This document shows, one piece after another, positions 1 through 9,849 of a DNA stretch of 64,000 nt (the stretch's first letter is position 1; every line of letters begins with the position of its first letter). Position numbers and translations under genes: made by a program. This DNA is from Egicoccus halophilus (GTDB lineage: Bacteria > Actinomycetota > Nitriliruptoria > Nitriliruptorales > Nitriliruptoraceae). The stretch is from contig NZ_CP036250.1 in the NCBI RefSeq assembly GCF_004300825.1, forward strand, positions 1 through 64,000, read 5' to 3'. The notes beneath the pieces are model-generated. The model was not told the DNA's origin and ran no database searches. It saw only the letters and a list, made by a program, of their open reading frames with translations.

Positions 1-906
1 CCACACGTCGGCGGGCACGACCCCGAGCGCCGTCAGCAACGCCACCGTCAGCGCCGCCACCCCTCGGGTCGCGCCGTCGGTGGCCTTGACCGCGAACCCG
101 CGCGGCGAGCCGTCCGCTGCCTGCCACCCGACCCCGTAGACACCCTCGGCACCGACCTTCGCCACCACGCCGGCTCCCAGCAGCGCCGATTCGAGCCGGC
201 CCTCGCCACCGACCAGGCCGGGATGGGCGAACCCGGCCTCACGGACCGGCCGGTGGTCGTCGTCGACGGCGATCCGTCCGAACGCCCGCGCGAGTCCGGC
301 CAGCTCGACCGCCACCGCCGGCGCCCCGCACCCGTCGACCGCGACGGCCAGCAACGGACCGAGCCCGTCGGCGAGCCGCGCGAGCACGAGCCGTTGCAGC
401 GGCCCGTCCGGGTCGAGCAGTCCGGCCCGGTCGGTCCCCTGCTGCGCCCCGGCCAGGGCGAACAACGCGTGCTTGCCCGAACAGTTGTGCAGGATCCGGG
501 CCGGCGTGGCCCCGGGGTCCGCCTGCGGACTCGCCGGAGGGCACGTCAGCTGCTCGGGGGTGGTGCCCGAACGGTGGAGCAGGTCCCGGACCGCGTCGAC
601 GTGACGCGCCTCACCCCGGTGCGACGCCCACCCGACGGCGAGCTCCGGCGGGCTCGGCCGGCGGCTGTCGCCCAGCACCTCCAGACACGCGGTGGCCTGG
701 AGCGGCTTGGCGGCCGAACGCACGTAGGTGGGCAGGGACGGGTCCCCGACCGCCGCGAGCACCTCGCCGTCGGGGCCGGTCAGCACCGCGTGCCCGAGGT
801 GCACCGACTCGACCAGCTCGCGGCCGCTGCGCTCGTCGCGGCGGGTGACCTCCGCGAGCGGGACCCCGACCGTGGGGCCGGCGCCGGACGTGTGCGTGCC
901 CGTCAT
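1..906 (-). CDS. L-asparaginase II family protein, C-terminus cut by window edge
   Basis: Likely hydrolyses L-asparagine to aspartate and ammonia in the cytoplasm, in the actinobacterial and rhizobial asparaginase II family (unrelated to E. coli AnsB). The 302 residues in the window carry the family landmarks in order: RSAAKPLQA near residue 55, ASHRGEARH near 85, NCSGKHA near 135, VDGCGAP near 175, GAEGVYGVGW near 245 and FAVKATDG. The ATG at 904-906 overlaps the stop of the upstream RsiG-like gene as ATGA, so the two are probably translationally coupled. The C-terminus runs off the left edge and only the last few dozen residues should be missing. Family call is firm; substrate preference is not visible. 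Confidence 0.87.
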   Translation of the reverse strand, partial: MTGTHTSGAGPTVGVPLAEVTRRDERSGRELVESVHLGHAVLTGPDGEVLAAVGDPSLPTYVRSAAKPLQATACLEVLGDSRRPSPPELAVGWASHRGEARHVDAVRDLLHRSGTTPEQLTCPPASPQADPGATPARILHNCSGKHALFALAGAQQGTDRAGLLDPDGPLQRLVLARLADGLGPLLAVAVDGCGAPAVAVELAGLARAFGRIAVDDDHRPVREAGFAHPGLVGGEGRLESALLGAGVVAKVGAEGVYGVGWQAADGSPRGFAVKATDGATRGVAALTVALLTALGVVPADVW

Positions 907-1457
907 CGGTCGCCGAACAGGTCCCGCACGGCTGCGGACCCGTCCTTGTACCGGCGGGCGAGTTCGTCGCGGAGACGGTCGACGCGGTCGAACAGGCCAC
1001 GGCGGGCCGCCGACAGCTCGTGCTCGAGGGCGGCGAGCCGGTCGACCGCCGCGGACAGCTCCTCGGTGGGGCGACGCGACAGCTCCGCGAGGAACCCCTC
1101 GTCGACGGCCGCGTCCACCTCGTCGGCGTACGCCTCGGCCTCGGCCGGGACCCGCAGGCGCGTGGCCCGCGCCCGCATCGGGTCCGCCGGAGGCTGGTCG
1201 GTCGCCAGGATCGCCGGCAGCCGGGCGAGCACGTCGCTCGCCCCGGCGTCGGCCACCTCGGCGTCCCCGCGGCTGCGACGTTCGAGCTCGTCGCGCAGGA
1301 TGTCGAGCCGCCCCTGCGCGATCCGTCGCGCGTAGGAGACCGCTTCCTCCTCCGCCTCGCAGGTCGCGCGGGCGGTGCGGACCTCAGCGGTCGGCCACTC
1401 GGCGAGCCCGGCGAGGTACTCCTCGTCGAGCAGGCGCTGCAGCTGGTCTCGTCCCAC
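903..1457 (-). CDS. RsiG-like c-di-GMP-binding anti-sigma factor homologue
   Basis: A 184-residue, charged, almost wholly helical protein. Near residue 45 it has a perfect E(X)3S(X)2R(X)3Q(X)3D motif (from EEAVSYARR through QGRLD), the c-di-GMP signature defined in Streptomyces RsiG, which holds the sporulation/motility sigma factor WhiG inactive. A second copy near residue 155 (EHELSAARR through FDRVD) keeps E, S, R and D but has F in place of Q. Two motifs on two helices is the RsiG antiparallel hairpin layout. The GTG start at 1455-1457 follows a GGAGAAGGG ribosome site; the stop overlaps the asparaginase start. No sigma gene is in the window, so the partner is unknown. Motifs are seen; function is inferred. 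Confidence 0.72.
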   Translation of the reverse strand: MGRDQLQRLLDEEYLAGLAEWPTAEVRTARATCEAEEEAVSYARRIAQGRLDILRDELERRSRGDAEVADAGASDVLARLPAILATDQPPADPMRARATRLRVPAEAEAYADEVDAAVDEGFLAELSRRPTEELSAAVDRLAALEHELSAARRGLFDRVDRLRDELARRYKDGSAAVRDLFGDR

Positions 1458-1507
1458 GGCGGGTGCGCCCTTCTCCGGGCCGGTAAGGCGACGACCGTAG
1501 CGTGTCG

Positions 1508-2062
1508 TCAGACCGGGTAGCGGCGCGTCTCCACCGGGCCGTCGAAGCGCTCGCGCGACTCGGCGATGATCTCGATGGCGGCCTCCCGGTCCTTCCAGCC
1601 CCGCACCTCGACCAGCTTCTGCTCGAGGTCCTTGTAGATCTCGAAGAAGTGGGCGATCTCGTCGAGCAGGTGCTGGGGCACGTCGGCGAGGTCGCGCAGG
1701 TCCTGCCACCGCGGGTCGTGGTCGGCGACGGCGAGGATCTTCTCGTCGGGGCCCTTGTCGTCGCTCATGTCGAGCATCCCGAGCACCCGGGCGTGGATCG
1801 TGCAGCCGGGGAAGGTCGGCTCCCCGAGGATGCACACCACGTCGAGGTGGTCGCCGTCCAGTGCCAGCGTCTCGGGGATGAACCCGTAGTCGCCCGGGTA
1901 GCGCACCGCCGTGTACAGCATCCGGTCGAGGATGAAGGTCTCGCGTTCGAAGTCCCACTCGTACTTGTTGCGGGACCCCATGGGCACCTCGACGAAGAAC
2001 TCGATCGTTCCGTGGTCCGTGCCGTTGTCGGTGTCCGTGCCGTTGTCGGTGCCGTTGTCCAC
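1508..2062 (-). CDS. ppa: inorganic pyrophosphatase, family I
   Basis: Hydrolyses cytosolic pyrophosphate to two phosphates, pulling biosynthetic reactions forward. The 184 residues include the family I core: IEFFVEVPMGSRNKYEWD, LDRMLYTAVRYPGDYGFIPET and the metal-binding DGDHLDVVCILGEPTFPG. The GTG start at 2060-2062 is chosen because AGGAG lies about 10 bases upstream and the alternative ATG is inside the conserved core. The N-terminus holds an odd run of four DNGT/DHGT repeats encoded by short GGCACCGACAAC-like direct repeats; it looks like a slippage tract outside the fold. A membrane H+-pyrophosphatase lies 0.8 kb away, so the cell has both ways of clearing PPi. Confidence 0.93.
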   Translation of the reverse strand: MDNGTDNGTDTDNGTDHGTIEFFVEVPMGSRNKYEWDFERETFILDRMLYTAVRYPGDYGFIPETLALDGDHLDVVCILGEPTFPGCTIHARVLGMLDMSDDKGPDEKILAVADHDPRWQDLRDLADVPQHLLDEIAHFFEIYKDLEQKLVEVRGWKDREAAIEIIAESRERFDGPVETRRYPV

Positions 2063-2322
2063 GGTGGCGTGACTCCTGGTGCGAAGCGGGAAGGCGGGGG
2101 GAATCGGGCGTGCAGCGAGAGGCGCGGTGCCGCAGCCACGGGGAACGCGTCCCGTCGGCGGGCGGACCGGGCGGGGTCGCACCCCGGATGCGCCGGCCTG
2201 GCGACCGGTCTGGACCGGGCCGGGCGACGAAGGTAGTTCGCGGCGCCGACGCTAGCGTCGGACTCCCGACCGGGTCGCGCGACGCGCGCGGCCTCTCCCC
2301 CTTCGATCCAGGAGCGACGGTC

Positions 2323-2784
2323 ATGCTCGAGGCCGGCCAGCCCGCCCCCGACTTCACCCTGCCCGACCAGGACGGCGAGGCGGTCTCGCTGTCACAGTTC
2401 CGCGGCCGGCCCGTGGTCGTGTACTTCTACCCGCGCGACAACACGCCCGGGTGCACCACCCAGGCCTGCGACATCCGCGACCAGTGGGCCGAGTTCGAAG
2501 CCGCCGGTGCCGCCGTGCTGGGCATCTCGCCCGACTCGGTCGCGTCGCACGCGACGTTCCGCGGGCAGCACGACCTGCCGCACACCCTGCTCGCCGACCC
2601 GGACAAGACCGTGATGGAGCCCTGGGGCGCCTGGGGCGAGAAGGTCCTGTACGGCAAGAAGACCACCGGGGTGATCCGCTCCACCGTCCTGGTCGACGCC
2701 GAGGGCAACGTCGCCAAGATCTGGAAGCGCGTGCAGGCCAAGAAGCACGCCGACCAGGTCCTCAAGGCGCTGCAGGACCTCTAG
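2323..2784 (+). CDS. bcp: thiol peroxidase of the Bcp/PrxQ type
   Basis: Reduces hydrogen and organic peroxides in the cytoplasm using thioredoxin-type electrons. The 153-residue protein has the peroxiredoxin core: PAPDFTLPDQDG at the start, VVVYFYPRDNTPGCTTQACD with the peroxidatic Cys near residue 45 and a Cys five residues later (the PrxQ resolving position), then DPDKTVMEPWGAWGEK. Length is normal for the family. The ATG at 2323 follows a GGAG site. It faces the H+-pyrophosphatase gene and the two share a strong stem-loop between their ends. It reads alone, with no partner gene on its strand. Confidence 0.93.
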   Translation: MLEAGQPAPDFTLPDQDGEAVSLSQFRGRPVVVYFYPRDNTPGCTTQACDIRDQWAEFEAAGAAVLGISPDSVASHATFRGQHDLPHTLLADPDKTVMEPWGAWGEKVLYGKKTTGVIRSTVLVDAEGNVAKIWKRVQAKKHADQVLKALQDL

Positions 2785-2842
2785 CGGCACCGCGTCGGTC
2801 GCGGACGTCGTCGCCGTCGTCGACGTCGATGCCACGCGGGAC

Positions 2843-2880
2843 GAACGACGCCCCGCCGGTCCTCCGGCGGGGCGTCGTTC
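2843..2880. terminator. bidirectional stem-loop between bcp and hppA
   Basis: A perfect 17-bp inverted repeat (GAACGACGCCCCGCCGG, loop TCCT, then its complement) lies between two convergent genes. It starts 58 bases after the bcp stop and ends 20 bases before the hppA stop. No U-run is needed for it to act from both sides in a GC-rich actinobacterium. Confidence 0.85.
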
Positions 2881-2900
2881 TCGGCTGGTGTGGCCGGGGG

Positions 2901-4925
<2,025 letters not shown>

Positions 4926-5312
4926 GTCGTCTCCTGCGAACGCGCGCGCTGCCCCACGGCGACGCACGCAGCAGGACCTGAGGTCCCGCCAGGGTGGCGA
5001 CCGGGCGCCCACGACTCGCCCGCCCGGCCGAATGCGCCGGAACCTACCAATCACGGTCCGCAGACGTCGCCTCCGGGCGCGGCGAGGACGACCGGTGACG
5101 CCCCACCAGACCAGTCACGACATCCGTGCGTGCGGCTTGGTCCGCACCAGCGCCCTCCGGGACACACGTGCGTCGGCCGACCATCCGTGCGTGCGTCCTG
5201 GTCCGCACCACCACCGTCCCGGACGCACGTGCGTCACGGGTCCGGCCGGCGGCGGTCGCGGGCTGGCGGCGGTCGCGGGTCGGCGGCGGTCCGGGTCGGC
5301 GGCGGTCGCGGG
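4926..5312. other. non-coding spacer upstream of hppA
   Basis: No credible gene is seen in these 387 bases. The stretch holds two imperfect 55-bp direct repeats (5121-5235) and a GC-rich short tandem repeat that runs into the 3' end of the ygfZ-like gene. The promoter of hppA should lie in its left part. Confidence 0.6.
5121..5235. repeat. two direct copies of a palindromic repeat
   Basis: Two copies of about 55 bp start 61 bases apart at 5121 and 5182. Each opens with CATCCGTGCGTGCG, has a TGGTCCGCACCA core and closes with a CACGTGCGTC block. The closing block of copy two is a perfect 14-bp palindrome, GACGCACGTGCGTC (5222-5235). This resembles a REP-type intergenic repeat; whether it occurs elsewhere in the genome cannot be seen here. 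Confidence 0.6.
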
Positions 5313-5334
5313 TCAGCGGCGGTCGCGGCGGCGG
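5248..5334. repeat. GC-rich tandem repeat of 16-18 bp
   Basis: About five copies of a GGCGGCGGTCGCGGGTC-like unit run without spacers. The right part encodes the arginine-rich tail (RRRDRR) of the ygfZ-like protein, so the repeat has probably extended or rewritten that C-terminus. Confidence 0.6.
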
Positions 5335-6275
5335 GTGACGTCGGGGTCGGCGCCGGGCGGGGTGGCGGTGTCGCCGACCAGCGCCACCACCTCGACGTGC
5401 GGTCCACCCTCGTGGTCGCCGTCTTCGGGGAGCGTGGCGCCCACCTCGACGTCGCCGGGCACGAAGGCGAGCGCTTCGCCGCCGTCGGGCGCGAGGGAGG
5501 TGACGCGGACCTTGCGACGCCCCGAGCCGGCCTCCCATCCCGGTGCGACCTCGCCGTGCACGGCGACCCGGGCGAGCCGACGACGCGGTCGACCGAGCAT
5601 CCACATGCGTGCGACCGCCTCCTGCCCCGGGTAGCAACCCTTGGCCAGGTGCACGTGGGTGGGCAGCAGACCGAGCTCCTCGGGCAGGTGCGGGGACGTG
5701 ACCTCGACCCCCCAGGCCGGCTGCCCCGCCGCGATGCGCCAGCGTTCGGCGTCGGTGGCGTCGCCCCGCGTCGCACCGGCGTCGAGCAGGGCGGTGACCG
5801 CCCCCTCGACGGCGCCCGTGGGTCCGACGACGTCGACGCCGCCGTCCCGACCGATCACGAGCACGTCCCCGCCCGGGTGACAGCGACCCGTGCGGGCGTG
5901 CAGGCCGGCGGCCCGGGCGACCGCACCGTCGTCGTCGTCGCGCAGGGCGACCACCACGTGGTCGGTCGCCGCGAACCGGGCGTCGAGCAGGAAGGTCCGA
6001 CCGCCGAGCTGCTCGACCACGACCGCCTCCGCGTCGGCGGGCACCAGCAGCGCCAGCCGGTCGGGCAGCACGGCGACGTCGAACATCGCCTGGGGTGCCC
6101 CGTGGACGTCGAGGTACAGCGCCCCGTGGACCGTGCCGGGCGGGGCCGACGCCAGCGCCTGCGAGGTGACGTCCTCGAGGTAGCGCACCCGGTCGTCGCC
6201 GGTCACCTCGACGCGTCGCAAATCCAGGGGGAACACGATCGGCACGCCAGCACCTCGCTGCGTCGGAGAGCTCAT
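5313..6275 (-). CDS. ygfZ: YgfZ/GcvT-fold folate-binding protein
   Basis: Members of this family bind tetrahydrofolate and help maintain some iron-sulfur enzymes. The 320-residue protein has the diagnostic KGCYPGQEAVAR motif near residue 220, which in YgfZ is the conserved K-G-C-Y-x-G-Q-E, preceded by ERWRIAAGQPAWGVEV and LPEELGLL typical of the GcvT-like fold. The ATG at 6273-6275 is used. The C-terminus ends in an arginine-rich tail that overlaps a tandem DNA repeat. The gene lies alone between hppA and an acyl-CoA dehydrogenase gene. Family call firm; the exact client enzyme is unknown. Confidence 0.85.
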   Translation of the reverse strand: MSSPTQRGAGVPIVFPLDLRRVEVTGDDRVRYLEDVTSQALASAPPGTVHGALYLDVHGAPQAMFDVAVLPDRLALLVPADAEAVVVEQLGGRTFLLDARFAATDHVVVALRDDDDGAVARAAGLHARTGRCHPGGDVLVIGRDGGVDVVGPTGAVEGAVTALLDAGATRGDATDAERWRIAAGQPAWGVEVTSPHLPEELGLLPTHVHLAKGCYPGQEAVARMWMLGRPRRRLARVAVHGEVAPGWEAGSGRRKVRVTSLAPDGGEALAFVPGDVEVGATLPEDGDHEGGPHVEVVALVGDTATPPGADPDVTRRRDRR

Positions 6276-6364
6276 CGGGGGTCGCCTCGGGCCAACGCCG
6301 AGAAGCCTCGGACCCTTCCCGCGGTGACGATCCGGCGTGCACCCGCTCCGATCGCCGCCGGGGA

Positions 6365-7516
6365 TCAGCCGAGCAGCTGGCGGGCGATGAGCAGCTCCTG
6401 GATCTCGGTGGTACCCCCGCCGATCGCCGCCAGCTTGGCATCCCGCAGCGAGCGCTCGACGTGGAACTCGTCGACGTACCCCCAGCCGCCGTGCAGCTGC
6501 ACGGCGTCGAGCGCGGAGGCGACCGCGGCCTCGCCGACGTAGGCCTTCGCCATCGACGCCTCCAGCTGGTGCTCCTCGCCGGCGTCCTTGCGCCAGGCGG
6601 CCTGGCGCTGCAGGAACCGGGCGTTCTCCAGCCGGATGCGCATCTGTGCGAGCTTGTGCTGGATCGCGCCGAAGTCACCGATCGGCTTGCCGAAGGCTTC
6701 CCGCTCCCGTGCGTAGCGCACGCACTCGTCGAGGTCGCGGTGCATGCCGCCGACGGCGCTGGCGATCATGCAGCAGCGCTCCCAGTCGAAGCACTCGAAG
6801 CCGACCTTCCACAGCGCGGTGCCGGGCTCGCCGAGCACGGCGGCCTCGGGCACCTCGACGCCGGCGAAGGACAGCTCCACGGTCGGCGAGGTGCGGTTGC
6901 CGAGCTTGTGCAGTTCGCGCGAGACCTCGAAGCCGGCCCAGCCGGTCTCGACGAGGAACGCGGTGAACGCCTGGCTCGCCGGTGCGTCCGGGTCGGTGCG
7001 CGCGACGACGGTGACGACGTCGGCCAGCCCGCCGTTGGTGACGAACGTCTTGGTGCCGTCGAGGACGAAGACGTCGCCCTCGCGCCGGGCGGAGGTCCGC
7101 ATCGAGGCGGTGTCCGACCCCGCCTCGGGCTCGGTGATCGCGAACGCCCCGATCGACTCACCCCGTGCCATGCGCGGCAGCCAGCGCTGCCGCTGCTCCT
7201 CGGTGCCGTGCAGCACGATCGGCATGCACCCGATGGTCAGGTGGGCACCGAGCGAGAGGTTCAGCCCGGCGTCCCGTCCGCCGTGGGCCAGCGCCTCGAG
7301 CGCGAGCCCGGTGGTCAACACGTCGGCGCCCGACCCGCCGTAGGCCTCCGGGACGGGCAGACCGGCGAGGCCGAAGCCGGCCACCCGCGCCCACACGTCC
7401 GGGTCCCACCGGCCCGCGCGGTCCCGCTCGAGCACGGTCGGCTCGACGTGCTCGCGCGCGAAGGCGCGCACGCTGGCCGCGAAGGCCTCCTGTTCCTCGG
7501 TCAGCCGCAGGTCCAT
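6365..7516 (-). CDS. acyl-CoA dehydrogenase
   Basis: An FAD enzyme that introduces a trans-2 double bond into an acyl-CoA thioester, passing electrons to ETF. The 383 residues show the full family layout: N-terminal helical domain from MDLRLTEEQEAF, beta domain with AFAITEPEAGSD and GTKTFVTNGG, and C-terminal helical domain with REAFGKPIGDFGAIQHKLA, QLHGGWGYVDEFHVERSLRDAK and GGTTEIQ. The start at 7514-7516 gives the usual length. No beta-oxidation partner is next to it, so the chain-length or branched substrate cannot be named. Confidence 0.92.
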   Translation of the reverse strand: MDLRLTEEQEAFAASVRAFAREHVEPTVLERDRAGRWDPDVWARVAGFGLAGLPVPEAYGGSGADVLTTGLALEALAHGGRDAGLNLSLGAHLTIGCMPIVLHGTEEQRQRWLPRMARGESIGAFAITEPEAGSDTASMRTSARREGDVFVLDGTKTFVTNGGLADVVTVVARTDPDAPASQAFTAFLVETGWAGFEVSRELHKLGNRTSPTVELSFAGVEVPEAAVLGEPGTALWKVGFECFDWERCCMIASAVGGMHRDLDECVRYAREREAFGKPIGDFGAIQHKLAQMRIRLENARFLQRQAAWRKDAGEEHQLEASMAKAYVGEAAVASALDAVQLHGGWGYVDEFHVERSLRDAKLAAIGGGTTEIQELLIARQLLG

Positions 7517-7658
7517 ACCGCCCCACCCTCCGCCGCGGCACTCCCGGGCCGCCGGCCGCGGAGCGTGCCACGGCGACGGACGGAACGGCAAGGCCCGGAT
7601 CGTTCCGGCCATCGGTGCCCGTACCGATCGGCCGATTCCCCGGCGCGTGCGGTGGCGG

Positions 7659-8114
7659 TCAGGCGGCGGACGACTCCTCGAGGGGTTCGCCCTCGTCGAG
7701 CACGCGGCGCAACTCGTCGGCGGCCGGCACGCCGCTGCTGCGCGCCAGCACCCGGCGGTCGGCGTCGACGACGAACAGGGTCGGGACCCGCAGCACCCGG
7801 TGGGCCTCGGCGAGGTCGAGGTGGTCGGCCGCGTCGGCGTACACCCACGCGAAGTCGTCGCGCTCGGCCTCGAGGTCGTGCAGGATCCGCTTGACGGCGG
7901 TGCAGGGCGTGCAGGTCGGCGAACCGAGCAGCACGGCCCCGGCGGACCGGCCGTCGAGATCCAGGCCCACCGCCTCGAGGTGGTGGTCGGCCAAGCGCAC
8001 CGCAGCGTCGCCGGTCCGGACCCGGCCGTCGCGGCGGCGCCACACGGCACCGGCGGCGGTGACGAGCGCGACCAGCCCGACGACCAGCAGCAGACGCAGC
8101 AGCATCGGGTCCAT
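7659..8114 (-). CDS. membrane-anchored thioredoxin-like protein
   Basis: A 151-residue protein with one N-terminal membrane helix (about residues 5-24, LLRLLLVVGLVALVTAAGAV) followed by a thioredoxin fold. The redox motif is CTPC in GSPTCTPCTAVKRIL near residue 68, and the cis-Pro loop is seen in LRVPTLFVVD. It probably handles disulfides or persulfides at the membrane. Its ATG overlaps the stop of the DUF4395 gene (ATGA at 8111-8114), and the pair forms an operon with the HTH/TusA-like gene upstream. The Trx plus DUF4395 pairing recurs in actinobacteria with sulfur-transfer genes. Confidence 0.82.
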   Translation of the reverse strand: MDPMLLRLLLVVGLVALVTAAGAVWRRRDGRVRTGDAAVRLADHHLEAVGLDLDGRSAGAVLLGSPTCTPCTAVKRILHDLEAERDDFAWVYADAADHLDLAEAHRVLRVPTLFVVDADRRVLARSSGVPAADELRRVLDEGEPLEESSAA

Positions 8115-8614
8115 CAGGCGGCGCTCCGTTCGGTGTCGAGGTCAGAGCGGCCGCGCCGGCCGCCGCGCAGCCGCTGGCCGACGAGGTGGAGCTCGCATCC
8201 CACGCAGATCCCGGTGGTCGCCAGCAGCGCGGACAGGGCCAACACGACCGCGACCGCGACCCACCCGGCGGTGGCGGCGCCGAGCGCGAACAGGACCAAC
8301 GCGACGGTCGAGACGGCGAGCCCGCACGCCTGCGCGAACCGCGGCGGCCCCTCCGGTTCGGTCGCCGGCGGCGCCCCGAGGTCGAGTCGCCGCTTGAGGA
8401 AGCGGAACAGGTTGCCGTAGGGCGACCAGGCCAGCCCGAACACGGTCGAGATCGCGAACGCGAGCCACTGCCAGGCGACCAGCCCGACCCCGACGCCGCC
8501 CTGCACGACCAGCGCCGCGCCGAGCACGACGGTGGTCACCGTGGCGCCGAACCGGGGCCCGCGGACGTCGATGCGTCCACGGCCGTCGGCGTCACGCGCC
8601 AGCTGGGATGCCAT
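8114..8614 (-). CDS. DUF4395 family membrane protein
   Basis: A 166-residue membrane protein with about four helices arranged as two pairs. It carries the DUF4395 landmarks RIDVRGPRFGATVTTVVL near the start, SPYGNLFRF in the middle, PRFAQACGLAVS and a C-terminal TGICVGCELHLV with a Cys-x-x-Cys pair. The conserved cysteines and the coupled thioredoxin-like gene suggest a redox or sulfur-carrying role in the membrane, but the family has no established function. It overlaps the downstream thioredoxin-like gene by four bases. Confidence 0.8.
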   Translation of the reverse strand: MASQLARDADGRGRIDVRGPRFGATVTTVVLGAALVVQGGVGVGLVAWQWLAFAISTVFGLAWSPYGNLFRFLKRRLDLGAPPATEPEGPPRFAQACGLAVSTVALVLFALGAATAGWVAVAVVLALSALLATTGICVGCELHLVGQRLRGGRRGRSDLDTERSAA

Positions 8615-8658
8615 GGTCGTCGCTCCAGGAAGAGGTCGGGTGGTGGGGGTGGTCGGGG

Positions 8659-9663
8659 TCAGCTCCGCAGTGGGCCGGTGGCCTTGCGCAGCAGCAGCCG
8701 GACCGCGGCGCGGCCCTTGACGTCACGGGTGCGGGCCACGTCGACGAGCTGGTGTCCGGCGCGGTCGGCCCACCGGGCGTAGGCGGCCGGCGAGCCCTGC
8801 CCGTCGGTGAGGACCTCGAGGTGGTCGCCGGGGCGCAGCGGCACGATCGCGCGCATCGCGGCGACGACCCCCCGTTGGTAGGACTCCCCGCGGGCGTCGA
8901 CGGTGGCGACGGGACTCGGCTGCGCACCGAGGCCGGCCTCGTCGAGCTCAGCCTCGACGCGACCGCCGTGGGCGGTCACCGTCGCCGGCGCACCGGCGGC
9001 GGCGAGCGCACCGCGCAGGAACCCGGTCGCGAGCGCGTCCCCGACCTGTCCGTCGACCTCGCCGATCAGGCGCAGCCCGATCTCGAGCCCCTGCACGACC
9101 ACCCGGTCGCCCTCGACCTCGGCGACGCGGACCTCGGGGAAGGCGGCGCGCAGCGCCTCGACGGCGATGACGGCGGCGGCCTCGAAGTCGCGCGCGTCGG
9201 CGCGGCCACCGGTCGCGGCGACGAGCCTGCGGCCCTGCTCCTCGGCGAGCAACGTGAGCTTGGCCCGGTGCTCGGAGAGTCCGGCGATCAGCTGCACGAT
9301 CGTGTGCACGGCGAGCTGGCTGCCCTGCGGGACGTGCAGCTCGCGGCCGGGTGCCGCCTGCTCCCGGGCGACGTAGACCTTGGCGGGCCGACCTCCGCCG
9401 GGGTGCTTGCGCCGGCCGGTCACGACCAGACCGACGTCGGCGAGCTGGTCGAGGTGGTTGCGCGCGACGTTGGGATGCAGGCCGAACATGTCGGCGACCT
9501 CGCGGGCCGCGAGCGGCTGCCCCTCGGTGCGCAGGCGGCGGTAGATGCCGGCCCGGGTCGGGACGGCGAGCGCGCGTGCCACGGCGGCGTCGTCGGCAGC
9601 GGGCACGACGGGGTCGTCGCCGGACGGCGACGCGACCGCGGTGAGTGCCAGGCCTCCGAACAC
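8659..9663 (-). CDS. HTH regulator fused to a TusA-like sulfur-carrier domain
   Basis: About 334 residues. The N-terminal 80 residues form an ArsR/MarR-like winged helix (LAAREVADMFGLHPNVARNHLDQLADVGLV, then the wing with GRRKHPGGGRPAKVY). A middle domain resembles those seen in HTH transcription factors of this type. The last 70 residues (MRAIVPLRPGDHLEVLTDGQGSPAAYARWADRAGHQL...) match the TusA fold, which in other proteins carries a persulfide, although its usual CPxP Cys is absent here. It heads the DUF4395/Trx operon and probably regulates it. The GTG at 9661-9663 is a tentative start; later starts would still keep the HTH. Confidence 0.7.
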   Translation of the reverse strand: MFGGLALTAVASPSGDDPVVPAADDAAVARALAVPTRAGIYRRLRTEGQPLAAREVADMFGLHPNVARNHLDQLADVGLVVTGRRKHPGGGRPAKVYVAREQAAPGRELHVPQGSQLAVHTIVQLIAGLSEHRAKLTLLAEEQGRRLVAATGGRADARDFEAAAVIAVEALRAAFPEVRVAEVEGDRVVVQGLEIGLRLIGEVDGQVGDALATGFLRGALAAAGAPATVTAHGGRVEAELDEAGLGAQPSPVATVDARGESYQRGVVAAMRAIVPLRPGDHLEVLTDGQGSPAAYARWADRAGHQLVDVARTRDVKGRAAVRLLLRKATGPLRS

Positions 9664-9715
9664 GCTTCCTCGAATCCGACGAGTGGGCAACGACTGGGAT
9701 CGACGCGGGGGAACG

Positions 9716-9749
9716 ACGCGCGGACATGACGCGCGGACATGACGCGTGG
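9716..9749. repeat. 13-bp direct repeats upstream of the HTH/TusA gene
   Basis: Two full copies and one partial copy of GACGCGCGGACAT follow head to tail, about 55 bases upstream of the start of the HTH/TusA-like gene. Placement in the promoter region and the 13-base phasing would suit an autoregulatory operator, but slippage is an equally simple origin. Confidence 0.5.
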
Positions 9750-9849
9750 TGGGGACCACCGTGGAGCATGGTCGGCCCGACGGGGCCCGCCAGGGTGCCG
9801 GCACGGTACAAACCGTGCAAACCCGTGGCTCGGCCGGAGGGCCGGCGCC

